Assembly (NCBI GenBank): GCA_031281575.1
Contig: JAITFD010000038.1
Coordinates: forward strand, 1 to 48,265
Length of the DNA: 48,265 nucleotides
Direction: 5' to 3'
Source: Mycoplasmataceae bacterium
Lineage (GTDB): Bacteria > Bacillota_I > Bacilli_A > Mycoplasmatales > Mycoplasmoidaceae
Part shown: positions 31,467-42,766 of the stretch, piece after piece
Layout of the letters: each line of letters begins with the position of its first letter
Position numbering within the stretch: the stretch's first letter is position 1
Made by a program: the position numbers and the translations under genes
Notes under the pieces: model-generated
Told to the model about the DNA's origin: nothing
The model's database searches: none
The model's input: only the letters and a program-made list of their open reading frames with translations

Positions 31467-31543
31467 TGGTCGGGAAGACAGGATTCGAACCTGCGACCCC
31501 TTGGTCCCAAACCAAGTGCTCTACCAAGCTAAGCTACTTCCCG
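31467..31543 (-). tRNA. tRNA-Pro (UGG)
   Basis: A complete cloverleaf on the minus strand: acceptor CGGGAAG / CTTCCCG, D-arm with AGCTTGGTAGAGC, anticodon stem CTTGG/CCAAG with loop TTTGGGA (anticodon TGG), and T-arm with GGTTCGAATCC. The discriminator A and an encoded CCA follow (31467-31470). Anticodon UGG reads proline codons by wobble. TATAAT at 31552-31557 would start RNA at the mature 5' end or a base or two before. Confidence 0.95.
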
Positions 31544-31551
31544 ATACTTTT

Positions 31552-31557
31552 ATTATA
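31552..31557 (-). promoter_or_regulatory. -10 box of tRNA-Pro
   Basis: Minus-strand TATAAT eight bases before the mature 5' end, downstream of the stop of the M20 gene. It suggests the tRNA is made separately. Confidence 0.55.
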
Positions 31558-31563
31558 AATTAT

Positions 31564-32769
31564 TTAATTATTCAATAAGTAATTTAGTGCCATTACCGTT
31601 AATGATAATGATGCAAGTGGAAAGAAGGTTTGATCATTGACGTAGAATTTTGGATGATGTGCACTAAAACATTCGCGGTTTGGTTCTTTTGCACCGACAT
31701 AATAGAAAACAGATGGTACGGCTTGGGAGATATAAGCAAAATCTTCCCCACCTAATCCAGCATGCTCTTCTTCAATTAAATTCGCTTTACCAATTAATGG
31801 TGATAATGTATCAAGTAATAAATCGCACATGAGCGGATCATTATAAACTGGTGGATATGATCATAAATAGTCAAATTTAAATGTTGCACCGTTTGTTTTA
31901 CAAATGCTCGCTAATAAATTTTTAAATTTGTTATACATTGATTTACGAATATCTTCATCAATACATCGTAATGTACCAGATAGTTTTACCACTTTCGGAA
32001 TGGTATTAATATCCGTTGAAGATGATTGAAATGTACCGAAGGTAATCAATGCTGGACGAGTGGTAGTAATTTGCCGAGCAATAATCGTTTGAGCAGCAGC
32101 GATAAATTGCGCACCAAGACTAATTACATCAACCGTTTGATCAGGCACACCAGCATCACCACCTGGTCCATGAATTTCAACATTAAAATCATCCGGACAA
32201 CCTGAACTAATTTCCCGACGGTAATTAATTGTGTTAATCGGATTATTTGAAACATGCAATCCGATCGCAGCATCAACATTCGGATTTTTTAAGATTCCAG
32301 CTTTAATCATTGGTAAAGCCCCACCGATGCCACATTCTTCACTCGGTTGGAACATGAATTTAATAATTCCGCTAAATTGATCTTTTAATTCATTTAAAAT
32401 TGCGGCAACACCAAGTAAATTTGCCGTATGACAATCATGACCACATGCATGCATCTTACCAGGAATTTTCGATTTATATGGTACATCGGTTTCTTCGGTT
32501 AATGGTAATGCATCCATATCCGCTCGTAATAAAAGACATTTGCCTTTGCCGGGTTTTTGTCCTTTAATTGTGGCAATAATCCCAATTTTTTTAATTAATT
32601 GAAACGGAATTTTTAATTTATTTAATTCACGTTGAATTAATTTTGACGTTTCAACTTCTTCTCACCCGAGTTCGGGATGCATATGAATTTGATGACGAAT
32701 TTCAACCATTAAATCATAGTATTTTTTACTTAATGTTTTAACTTTTTCTAATAATGCTGAACTAATCAT
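31564..32769 (-). CDS. M20 family amidohydrolase, metal-site-complete copy
   Basis: 401 residues of the M20D (N-acyl amino acid / hippurate hydrolase) type. Zinc-site residues are visible: RHQIHMHPELGWEE, LRADMDALPLTEE, GKMHACGHDCHTA (Cys about 109, His 111), FQPSEEC (general-base Glu), GLHVS and, near the end, GGEDFAY and SAHHPKF. In the lid/dimerisation domain the usual GxGGHAxxPH reads GPGGDAGVPD: both conserved His are Asp. Its neighbour keeps those His but lacks the metal ligands. A strong AGGAGG Shine-Dalgarno sits five bases before the ATG, inside the upstream gene, which it overlaps by eight bases. It deacylates small N-acyl amino acids in the family. Confidence 0.9.
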
Positions 32770-33898
32770 TTTTCCCTCCTTGATTATGCAAATAGTTTAA
32801 TGTTGTTAAAGCTAAAGCAACCGTACCATAATTAAAAAATGCTTGATCGGTAGTGCTGGCGCTTTTCGTTTTGCTAGTTTTACTTACGGCTTTAATACCA
32901 GTGGAAAAACCAAATGCCGGAATATTATTAGCAAAAAAAGCAAAATCATTTGTTTGTAATTCATTAAGCCGGTGATTAATGTTTTGCGATTTAACAATTT
33001 GCTTGAGATTATTTTCAACGAATGGCAGTAGCTTTTTATCATTGCAGCAAATATTAGAAACCGGTGTATAAGTGATTGTACACTTTGCATCATTCATTGT
33101 ACATATTTCATTAGCAATTTTGGCAATTTCCGTTTTGATAAATGCTTGTGTTTTTGGGTCGGTTGTTCGTGCAACACCATATAAATCGGCAGTGTCAGCG
33201 ATTATATTTGTGGCACTGCCAGCGGTAATTTTTGTTATGGAAACAATTCGGGGAATAAATGGGTTGATTTTTCGTGAGACAATTGCGTGTAATGAATTAA
33301 TCAATTGGGCAGCAATATAAACTGCATCAACGGTTGAGTGTGGTGTTGAAGCGTGGCCACCTTTACCGATAATTTTAATCGCAAAATGATCATTTGATCC
33401 CGCAAAATAGTTCGGACTGATATTAAATGTTCCCGTTGGTAAATTACCTGCAGGAAAAGTGGTAAAAACTGCATTAACATTCGGATTTTTTAATACATTA
33501 GTATTAAGCAGTTTACTTGATTGACTAGTAATGGGATCAAATTGAAATAACAATTTAACCGTTCCGGAAAATTGTTTTTTACAATGTTTTAAAATTAAGC
33601 AAGTCGCAAATAAATTAACTAGTTCAAGTGCTGGTGCGGAACTATTTGGATTAAACGTACCACGTAATAACGTTACTTTTTTAGTTGCGGTATTTTGTTC
33701 ACCGTTGATTGTTGCAAGAATACCAATTTGGTTAATAACCGTAAAATTAATTTTTAGTGTTTGCAATGTCGTTTGAATAAACTTACTTGTTGCAGCAAAA
33801 TTAGCCGCTAAATTTTGTTGTAATGATTTTGTAAATTGATTAATTTGTTTACTATATAATTGGGTAATTTTTTTAAGTTCAATCGGCGTAATTTCCAT
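32762..33898 (-). CDS. M20 family paralogue without metal ligands
   Basis: 378 residues, plainly homologous to its neighbour (shared KKQFSGTVKLLFQF, LKNPNVNAVF, TVDAVYIAAQLINS) and with an intact reading frame. The metal ligands are gone: the DMDALP region reads RGTFNPN, CGHDCHTA is replaced by SSAPALELVNL after a deletion, the PSEE block reads DPITS and GLHV is TTFPA. The lid domain, by contrast, keeps the canonical GKGGHASTPH. It is thus no independent enzyme. It may complete the neighbour's active site as the second subunit of a heterodimer, or serve as a scaffold. No TGA codons. The promoter overlaps the oppA stop. Confidence 0.85.
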   Translation of the reverse strand: MEITPIELKKITQLYSKQINQFTKSLQQNLAANFAATSKFIQTTLQTLKINFTVINQIGILATINGEQNTATKKVTLLRGTFNPNSSAPALELVNLFATCLILKHCKKQFSGTVKLLFQFDPITSQSSKLLNTNVLKNPNVNAVFTTFPAGNLPTGTFNISPNYFAGSNDHFAIKIIGKGGHASTPHSTVDAVYIAAQLINSLHAIVSRKINPFIPRIVSITKITAGSATNIIADTADLYGVARTTDPKTQAFIKTEIAKIANEICTMNDAKCTITYTPVSNICCNDKKLLPFVENNLKQIVKSQNINHRLNELQTNDFAFFANNIPAFGFSTGIKAVSKTSKTKSASTTDQAFFNYGTVALALTTLNYLHNQGGKND

Positions 33899-33904
33899 AT
33901 TTTA

Positions 33905-33910
33905 ATTATA
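33905..33910 (-). promoter_or_regulatory. -10 box of the M20 pair
   Basis: Minus-strand TATAAT six bases before the ATG at 33898 and overlapping the oppA stop codon. A leaderless transcript is expected. Confidence 0.65.
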
Positions 33911-36740
33911 ACTCATCGTATCGGTCAGGATGATTACGGAATTCGCTCGCTCATGCTTGCACTTGATCCGGCGTTGGTTTTGTACCTCATGCATCATTTC
34001 ATTGGTATGGTTCGGGTAATTCTTCTTCACCATATTTAATCACATAATATTTATATTGATATGCATGATAATCGTAAGCGTTATAAATATGGTTGCTAAT
34101 TTTTCAATCAAATGCATTTAATCTTGCCGAAACATTGAATGCCGTTTGGTTTGGTTCAAGATACGATAAAATCATTTTGCTTTGTTCTCGTGCAAACCAA
34201 GGAATTGAATAAGCAGTTTTAAAGATATAAGCATATTCGGCTTGGGCATTTGCGACTAATCGGGCCTTTTCATCCGTGAAAAAAGCGGTTTGAGCTAATT
34301 TGTTCATTGTTTCTAATGTATCACGTTTTAATTCATCAAATGCTTTGGTATAGCCGCTAGTGAATCAATCCGGTTGGCTTGTATTAGGAAAATTATAATC
34401 TAATTTTCAATCATCAGTTCCGGGCGTACCAGATGCTTTAAAGACATTTTTTAAACCAGATTGGTAATCAGTTCAATCGCCTTCCCAACCAACAACAGTT
34501 CTTAATGAACTATCAATATCAGGATAACCATTAGTTCAACCGGTTTCTAAACCAGTTAGCGCATCACCTTGATAATATCAGTACAAATAATATCGATCAT
34601 GGTTTGGTGCTACTAAACCTTTAAATTTTAATCGGACATGGTTTTTATCGCTGTTCGCATTGAAATAATAGAAAGTGTCGTTATAAGCGGGATTGAAAGT
34701 TGTATCAGCGTTAGGATCTAATCCATACGGAATTTCGACTGTATCAGTAATCCCCACACCGGTTAATTGAATATTAACATATTCACCTAAGTCAATTTTT
34801 AATAATTCAGGGTTCCAATTATCATCGGTAATAACAACATTCGCTTTGGCGTGATTTTTAATATTATCTTGTAATGCGGTTGGTACATCACTAAATCATT
34901 TTCAAACATCATTTTCAAAATTACCAAAGGCATTAAGAATAAAGAATGGATTAGTATAAAAAGCATCGTGACCTAAATCAATTTGATCAGCCATATAAGC
35001 AATTTGTGCTGCACTATAACCAAGGGATAATGCTGAGTTAATTTTACTATATTCAGCAATACAAACTTCTTTAATGTAATCAAAATATGGCATTCCGTAT
35101 TCATCAGCGATTAAATTGGTACTAACGATCGTGTTTGATAAGACACTTGAAGTACCATTATTTGGATCGAATTTTAAACCGTCACCTAATGAATATTTTG
35201 TGGCAACAAATGAACGTTTAAGATTACTTGCCATATAAATTCGTGCTGATCGTAATGCCGCCGCTCGATTGGCTTTACCTAATTTTTCTTTTGGTTGAAA
35301 TAAACCAGTAATCGTTGCTCCATCATCATCAATGATTAAATCGTTACCAGATTCGTCAAGTACGTTATATTCGGAGTTTGGAATTCCTGCACCGTGTGGT
35401 CAAAATGAGAATTCAATTCAACTATTTCTTGAATCAGTGATTTCCGATTTATGGATTCCAGAAAAAATTGGATCATTAATATCGTCACCCACTAATTTTT
35501 GTCACGAAGCTTGATCAGTTGTATTTAATTCAACGTGATTTACATCACCGGCATAAAATAAACTAACCGCTTTACTTTTATTATTGTTATCATTAACAAA
35601 GATGACTTTTTTCACATCCATTGTTGCATATCCTCAAAATGCCGGATTAGCTTCTAAAATCATTACCGAAGCAGTAATTTTTTTTGGTAAATAAGCACCA
35701 CAATATAAAACATCAGTATATTCCGAATAATTTTGGAAGGCAGTCGCTAAATTATTTGCATCAATTCCTTTATCCGCAATCGGGAAAAAGCCTTCGGCAA
35801 ACGATAAAAAGTTCAAACTGTTCATCTCTTTCGCTAAATAGATTTTTAAAATGTAATCTTGATTATTTCAACCCATAATGGCTGGCCCGGTGGTACCACC
35901 AGCATTAAAATGTAAAGTATGATTATTACCGACAGTTGCGGTTCAATCAGCAAATAATTGATCGATATAAGGACCATACAGTGGCACATTTCGTTTATCA
36001 AATCCGCCGGCTTGATAAATTACTTCGTATGATAAATGTTCGGTATTATCGATTGATTCAACCGTTCAAGTATAACCGTTATATGTGTATTTCTCACAAG
36101 CATCATCTTCCGATTCAGGATCAGTTTTAATTAAATAAAAATCCCCATTTTGTAAGATATCATTTGCGACATCAATAATGAATTGATAGCTTTTAATATA
36201 GCTTTGTAAAGCACCAATTGATTGAACGTTACTGTTTTTTCAAGCGGATGTAAAAGTATTTGTATGGGGAACTTGCGGATTTAATAAATATTTGATCGTA
36301 TTAATGTAGTTTGATGGTAAAATTTCATCATATGTTTTACCGTGGTGATCAACTCAATATGTGTTTTTTCGTAAGGTAAATGTTCAAACTTTATCATTAC
36401 TATTTCAATTTCATCCCGTTAAATCTTCCGTTGCGGGATTTAAACTTGGATTGGAAGGGTAATAAGGTCCATCTTCAGCAATTCCACCTTGATAATTACC
36501 AAAACGATCCATATAAACTAATGGTAAAGATGTGTTATCCACAACTGTTGATGTTTGGACTGTTTCGACCATCCCTAAATTTCATGAGTCAACTGGATCA
36601 TGAAAAGTGGTCGCATAGACTGATGGATCAGTTTTTCTGCCCATCAAATCAATTCCGCACGATGTGTTAAACGGAATCACCAAAAGCAACAATGGTGCAA
36701 TAAATAATAGTTTGGTTAATGATTTAAGTTTAAATTTCAT
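33906..36740 (-). CDS. oppA: Oligopeptide ABC transporter substrate-binding lipoprotein OppA
   Basis: 944 residues. A hydrophobic leader of 20-odd residues ends in a lipobox-like VIPFNTSC (Cys about 27). The remainder is a very large, aromatic- and Asp/Asn-rich extracellular domain, as in mollicute OppA proteins, which are far larger than those of other bacteria. Family features: GWNWNSNDKVWTFTLRKNTYW, similar to the 'xxWTFxLRxxxKW' strand of SBP family 5, and the late TPGTDDWKLDY and NAQAEYAYIF helices. It captures peptides for OppBCDF. In M. hominis a related protein also acts as ecto-ATPase and adhesin; whether this one does is unknown. An AAAGGA motif precedes the ATG; many Trp are TGA. 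It is last in the operon and overlaps oppF by 11 bases. Confidence 0.88.
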
Positions 36741-38313
36741 ATTTTATTTCTTTTCCTTTCTGTTTTAGTGTTTTGTATTCATTTTGATTCAAATAAGCGA
36801 CATGGTCGTTATTAAAGCGATAGTACTTTGGTGGATCAGTATGGTAATCAAAGTAATTTTTTGCCGTTCCATTTTGTGATTCACTTAATCATTTGCCATC
36901 AAGTTTAATTTCCGGAATTGCTTTTAATAATTGTTTTGTATATGGATGAAGTGGATTTTGGAAAATATCTTCTGTTTTGCCTGATTCAACAATGACACCG
37001 TGATAAATTACCACAATTCGATCCGAAATATATTTAACGGCATTAAGATCATGGGTAATAAATAAACAAGCAAATTGCATTTGTTTTTTTAATTTATTAA
37101 ATAAATTTAAAATTTGGCCTCGAATTGACATATCTAATGCACTAATTGGTTCATCCGCAATAATTAGTTTTGGTTGTAATGCGATTGCTCGCGTAATCCC
37201 AATTCTTTGTTTTTGTCCACCCGAAAATTGGTGCGGATATCGGGCAAGGTATTCTGGTAATATACCAGTTTTATGAATTAATGAATCAATGTAAATTTTT
37301 AATAATTCATCTTTCGCTGGATCACGATGATTTTTTGTAATGAATTTTTTTCTTGTGACAAAATTATCATATAAGAATGGATAATTTTTAATTCCTTCAC
37401 AAATAATTTCATAAACTGTTAAATGTTGATTCAATGAATTTGAAGGATCTTGGAAAATCATTTGAATTTGTTGATGTAAATAATGATGCATTTTATGACT
37501 AATATGCACGCTTGGACACAACTCATTTTTAACAAAATTATTTAATTCATATGGTTGGAATTCATCAGCAACTTGAGTGCTAAATTGATCATAATAACTA
37601 GTAATTTTTTTCAATCCGCTATCCGCTCGATAAAGTTTAATTAATTGTAAAACTCGTAAATGGTTTGGTTTAACGAACGTTGATTTAAACAATTCGCAAT
37701 CGCTAAAAAGAACATTGAATGCGTGTGCATATTTATTCAGCTGTGGTTTGCATGTTGCGCTAGTTAAATTATTTTTAGCAATATTACTGTTTGAAATTAC
37801 GACTAATGCTTTTAACTTTTCTGCCCCATTAACAAAACGTAATCAAGTTGATTTGATAAATGTTAAAACATGAGCCGGAACTTTATTACCAGCTTGTCAA
37901 TATTCTTCAAAATACGAGAATGCTGCTGATACGTCGTCATATAGTGTGAATGTTTTTTTATTAATATTATTAATAATTGCGAATAATTTTTTCGGTTTAT
38001 CAAATGATTGGAAGGCGAGATATAGACTACTTTTAATGATTTGCATTTGATTAAAAATTTGTTTTGTCACTTTTGCCATATTTAATTGTTTACCATATAC
38101 CAATTGATCATCGAAATAAATGTGACCACTTTTTAATCCCATGATTCCAGCTAGTGTTCGACCAATTGTTGTTTTACCACTACCAGATTCACCAACTAAT
38201 CCAACAATTTCACCGGGTTTAATCGTAAATGATACGTTTTTTACCGCATTAAAATATTTCGCTCCAACTTTATAACTAATATGTAGGTTTTTAATTTTAA
38301 CTAAATTACTCAT
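36730..38313 (-). CDS. oppF: Oligopeptide ABC transporter ATPase OppF
   Basis: 527 residues, much longer than the usual 320. Walker A GESGSGKTTIGR lies at about residue 41, but the Q-loop QMIFQDPSNSLNQ comes only at about residue 285. An insertion of about 200 mostly helical residues therefore sits between them, as in other mycoplasma OppF proteins. Signature FSGGQKQRIGITRA, Walker B LIIADEPISALD and the H-loop FITHD are intact. The C-terminal HPYTKQLLKAIPE is typical of peptide-transport ATPases. An AAAGGA Shine-Dalgarno precedes the ATG, which lies within the oppD end. TGA Trp codons lie in the insertion and the tail. Confidence 0.92.
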
Positions 38314-39523
38314 TTTTAATTCCTTTCTTTAACAATAAAATTTGATTAGGAATTTTAATTTTTGGTGCTCTTTTATCAAGTAATCATGTTCGAGCATAAT
38401 GGGTTGGCGAAACCGCAAACAACGGCGGATTAAATTTAAAGTCGATCGCTAATGCATATTCATTTCGTTTCGCAAACGGATCACCAGAAATTACTTCGTT
38501 TAATGATGGCGGATTACCTTTAATTGTATATAATTCAGTATGTTTTTCGGTTAATTGTGGTAATGATGATAATAAAGCTCAAGTATAAGGGTGACGCGGA
38601 TCAGCAAAAATTTCTCGACAAGTTCCATATTCAACAATGTTACCGTTATACATTACCGCTACTCGGTCAGCAATGTTCGCAACCAAACTTAAATCGTGAG
38701 TAATGAAGATTAAGGTGAAATTTAATTGATCTTTTAATTTCATAATTAATGATAAAATTTGTTTTTGAATTGTCACATCAAGCGCAGTTGTTGGTTCATC
38801 AGCAACTAAAACGTTTGGTTTTGCAGCTAGGACAATCGCGATTACAATTCTTTGTTTTTGACCACCAGAAAAAGCGATCGGTTGTTTAGAAAATGCTTTT
38901 TCTGGATCAACAATCCCAACTTTGTCTAATAGATCGATCGCGATTTTTTTAGCTTGTTCGTGCGGTACACATTGATGTAATTTAATTACATCGCATAATT
39001 GCGTTCCGACTGTTAATAATGGATTTAATGAAGTCATTGGGTCTTGGAAGATATTACCAATTACCCCACCTCGAAAAGCCTGTAAATATTGATGCGCTTC
39101 GCTTTTTTCTTTTCAGGTATATTTTGTTTGTAGTAATTGTAATTGTTGGCTTAATGCTAAACGTGTTGCACTATCGGTTGTTGCAATAATTGTTTTTTTA
39201 AGCTGATTAATAAATGCTTTTTTGTTCGCGTGTTCAAGGGTTTTGTAGTGCAATTGTAATAAATCAAATTTTCATTGACCTTTAATACATTTCGGCATTG
39301 TACCAAAGTAAGTGATTGAACCGTTACTTGCATAACCGTTGGCTTCATTTAAATTTGTTAACATTCGCGTTAAAACCGTTTTTCCGCTCCCAGATTCACC
39401 AACAATTGCTAATGTTTCATTTTGATAAATATCAAAATCAATATTTTTTATGGCGGTTAAAAATTGTTTTTTAACTAAGAATGTTACTGATAAATTTTTA
39501 ATACTAATAATTGTTTTTTTCAT
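38306..39523 (-). CDS. oppD: Oligopeptide ABC transporter ATPase OppD
   Basis: 405 residues. Walker A GESGSGKTVL, then an insertion of about 75 residues before the Q-loop GNIFQDPMTSLNP, signature FSGGQKQRIVIA, Walker B VLVADEPTTALDV, H-loop ITHDLSLV and the C-terminal DPRHPYTWALLSSLP of the Opp/Dpp family. Together with OppF it powers peptide import. TGA codons encode Trp in the inserted segment and in YTWALL. It starts one base after the oppC stop; an AGGAG at 12 bases may help. It overlaps oppF by eight bases. Confidence 0.93.
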
Positions 39524-39524
39524 C

Positions 39525-40508
39525 TTAACGATTGCTCCTTACATTTAGGGTATCAGCAACAATTTTGGCAATCAAGAAGAAAATAAATCCAACCGCAATA
39601 ATCATTGTAACTGGTGCAATAACCAATGATGGATATAATGCATAATACGATGTATCACCAACAATTTTTTTCAAAATAAATCCAAGTGATGTCACATGAC
39701 TACCATCGACAAAGCCAATATTTAAGAAGTTAATGAATGCATCCATTGATATCGCACTCGGAATACTAAATGCGATTGCTTGAACAATAATTGGCAGAAT
39801 TGTCGGGAAAATATTTTTCGTAATAATTTTCGCGTGAGATGAACCCAATACACGTGAAGCAATATTAAATTCATAATTTTTACAGAACATAATTTGATTT
39901 CGCACCATGTAAGCAAAACCAATTCATGACTGAAGTGAAATCGCAAAAACGATTGGTCAGAAATTTGGTTCGGTAATTAAAATAACAATTGTGGTCATAA
40001 TAAATGTTGGTAGCATCATTAAAATGTTGGTAATTTGCATTAATAAAATATCCGATTTGTGGAAATATCCCCAAATAAAACCAATTAAAATACCTAAACC
40101 GATTTCAATCAGTGTAATTACTAATGCAAATCATAATGTTGTATTTAACCCAGCTCAACATTCAATTCAGAAATCTTCGCCTTCTGGTCCTAATCCAAAT
40201 CAATGATTTCAACTTGGATCGGCTGGTAAATAAGAAGGTCGTAATGTTGGATTCGGAATTGGTTCGTGACCAAGCGGAACAAAAATCGCCATTAAAACAA
40301 TGATTACTAATAGTAATAAACCAGTGTCAAACACCCAGTTATGAATCAATTTATTCCAAACATCTTTGAAATACGAAGATTCTTTAATGACGGAATTACT
40401 TTTGGTATTTTTTGTCACTTTATATCGGTGAAATAATTTCGTCGGTAATTTTGTAAATGTAACATTTGTTTCTTGTTCGAATTTTTTTGTCATTTCGTTA
40501 TTAATCAT
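39525..40508 (-). CDS. oppC: Oligopeptide ABC transporter permease OppC
   Basis: 327 residues. A polar N-terminus of about 55 residues leads into the first helix (DTGLLLLVIIVLMAIFVPLG). Five more helices follow, with the coupling loop SRVLGSSHAKIITKNIFPT matching the EAA motif of DppC-like permeases. A perfect AGGAGG (40515-40520) suits the ATG at 40508 (six bases) better than the ATG at 40511 (three). Around ten Trp are TGA. It lies between oppB and oppD with short gaps. Confidence 0.92.
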
Positions 40509-40519
40509 CATCAACCTCC

Positions 40520-41650
40520 TTATTTTAGCACCAATCTTTTATCAAGTAATGCCGCAATAATATCCGCAATAATTTTACTAAAAATGGTAAATGTCGCAAC
40601 TAATGTCGCATATCCCATCACAAAATAAATGTCTTTTTTATTGTCCGAAAATGCATCATTGATATATTTACCCATTCCCGGAATACCCCATTGATTCTCC
40701 GTTAAAATCGAAGCACCGAATAAAGCGATAATTAAATCAAGTGGAATATCTCGAATAATTTTTACCCCTGCAACTCGGAAAATATATTTATAAAATATTT
40801 TGCTATTACTTAATCCACATGCTTGGTAAAATCGCACATATTCGTTTGACATTTCGTCAAAAACAAATCTTCGTGTTCGAATCACAATAGCTGGGAAAAT
40901 CATGATCACAATCGCAACAACTGGTCAAAATCGCGATCAGAATGAACCAAGTTCATATGTTCCACTCATACCATTCATTGTCGAATAAACAAATACAACT
41001 AATACAACAATTAATGACGGAACAACAACCAAGAAATTACTAAATGATGTAATGATAACATCGCCTTTTTTATTTTTATGTTGAGCGGAAAAGATTCCTA
41101 ATGGGACACCGATTAAGTAAGCAAAAATTGTCGCAATTCCACCGATTGCTAATGATGTCGGCATGGCTGTAGCAAAAATATTACCTAAATCCGCTCCTGC
41201 CACTGCCCCAAAATTTGATGTACAAGTTTTTTCAAAATAGATTAAAGTGAATTTACCATCAATTACTTTTGGAAAGAACGGAATGATATTATACAGGTAA
41301 TGGAAAGCTTGGCCAACCACTGATCCATTCAAATGATAACGTTCTAATTCCATTTGTGTTTGTTCAGCAACTTCCGCTGGTGATAATCCTTGTTTTGATA
41401 ATGGCGCAAATTGGATATCCGACACACATGATCGAATAACAATAAAGAAAATGAAAACAGCAAATAAAACTAATAGATAACCAAACACTACTCGTTTGAT
41501 GATAAAACCTAACAATTCGTGTTTGTTAAAATATCCATTAATTTTTTTGAAAAATAAAATGATATTGATCCAAAAAATTTGGTATCATTTCGGTGGTTCA
41601 TAAATCGTTGCATTCGCTTGATTTTTTAGGAGGTTTGAATTGTTGTTCAT
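40520..41650 (-). CDS. oppB: Oligopeptide ABC transporter permease OppB
   Basis: 376 residues. The classical permease begins at LLGFIIKRVVFGYLLVLFAVF; the coupling loop YQACGLSNSKIFYKYIFRVA and GSFWSRFWP are typical. I extend the N-terminus by about 45 residues to the ATG at 41650 because the frame stays open with sensible residues (NATIYEPPKWYQIFWINIILFF in two parts) and no start is well placed at the helix. This extension adds another hydrophobic stretch. It is the first gene of oppBCDFA. It lacks a Shine-Dalgarno and lies about 150 bases after the predicted transcription start, behind a small ORF. Confidence 0.88.
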
Positions 41651-41739
41651 ATGCTTGTTTTTTGTTTCATATCAAAATGTTTCAATCGATTTCACCTGAT
41701 TGTTTACATTTAGATATGATTAAAAAACAAAGAGGCGAA

Positions 41740-41793
41740 TTACTTACGGCTCTTGCGCTTGCGGTTAATGGTGATTAATGTTTTTGACATCAT
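41740..41793 (-). CDS. Candidate leaderless small ORF upstream of the opp operon
   Basis: 17 codons starting MMSKTLITINRKRKSRK, strongly basic, ending TAA. The ATG follows a TATAAT (41804-41809) by 10 bases, exactly as the other leaderless starts do. Its codons are more GC-rich than the surroundings. It may be a leader peptide or a chance ORF. Confidence 0.4.
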   Translation of the reverse strand: MMSKTLITINRKRKSRK

Positions 41794-41803
41794 GATTAAA
41801 AGT

Positions 41804-41809
41804 ATTATA
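41804..41809 (-). promoter_or_regulatory. -10 box of the opp operon
   Basis: Minus-strand TATAAT; transcription should start near 41797, leaving a leader of about 147 bases before oppB that carries the small ORF. This is the longest leader in the window. Confidence 0.6.
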
Positions 41810-41844
41810 CAACATTTTTTTTAAAAATGCAAAATATTTTAAAA

Positions 41845-42759
41845 TTAAAGCGGTAAATCTTTATTTTTAAATAGGAAACTGCCACCAATAAATCCACCAA
41901 TTGGAACTAAAATTAAGACAATATAAGCGCAAATTACGACCCATTGATCGGAAGAAACAAAATCAACACCGCTACCTCCAGGACCTGGTTGAACACCTAA
42001 AATATAACCAAAAATACCGTTACCAATTAGTGATTGCAACGAAATATATTTTAAAAATTCAAACGGATTTTCACCAGCTGCATAAAGTGAATTTGTTACG
42101 TAATGAACAAAATAAGTCATGAAGAAATAAAAACAAATTCCTAATGCGCAAGCAAAATAGTATTTACTTAAATTAAAATAGCAACTAAATAAAAAACAAA
42201 TTGCTGCTAGGGATAAAAAATATAAATAATTCAGTAGATAAACCGCTAACACTTGGCCAAATAAGCTATAATTTCCATTAAAAATTAAATGCAAAAACAT
42301 TTGGATTGTAAACATCACGAATAGAATGCTTGCCAAATAAAGGATAGCTGTATTCGTTACCGTTGTTCGCTTAATTGGTGCGGAAAGCGTATAAGCCATT
42401 GAACCACGATCAACTTGGGCACAAAGAATATTATTCGTGGCAAAAACAATAAAACAAATATAAAGGATCGTAGTAATAATCATTTGATTGATGATTGAAA
42501 ATTCAATGTAATAAGTGGCATTAATTGGCAATGATACACCAAGTGCTGAAAAAGCATTTTTCGAAATTACTGGTGCTAAAACGGTTAATGCCCAGATGAA
42601 TAAGCCCATAATTAAACAAACTTTTAAATTCGCAAAAAAATATGATTTATATAATGTGAAATTAAAAATTTGTAAACGGTCGGCTTGTTTTGGCGCGGAT
42701 AGTTTAACGGCTTTAGTTATATTTGGATTAAGTTTAATTTGTTTTTTATTAGCGGCCAT
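41845..42759 (-). CDS. ABC-2 type exporter permease
   Basis: 304 residues, six or seven transmembrane helices with a polar N-terminus of about 35 residues, and a Gly/Pro-rich loop (GVQPGPGGSGVD) before the last helix. It has the overall layout of ABC-2 permeases (CcmB/DrrB-like), and two ABC ATPase genes of the matching subfamily lie upstream. No TGA codons are needed. It has its own TATAAT at 42767-42772, so it need not be made only with the ATPases. The substrate is unknown. Confidence 0.75.
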   Translation of the reverse strand: MAANKKQIKLNPNITKAVKLSAPKQADRLQIFNFTLYKSYFFANLKVCLIMGLFIWALTVLAPVISKNAFSALGVSLPINATYYIEFSIINQMIITTILYICFIVFATNNILCAQVDRGSMAYTLSAPIKRTTVTNTAILYLASILFVMFTIQMFLHLIFNGNYSLFGQVLAVYLLNYLYFLSLAAICFLFSCYFNLSKYYFACALGICFYFFMTYFVHYVTNSLYAAGENPFEFLKYISLQSLIGNGIFGYILGVQPGPGGSGVDFVSSDQWVVICAYIVLILVPIGGFIGGSFLFKNKDLPL

Positions 42760-42766
42760 TATTAAT

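Noticed and set aside
40520-41515. oppB starting at the TTG at 41515
   Set aside because: No ribosome site there; the frame is open and plausible to an ATG at 41650, about 45 codons upstream.
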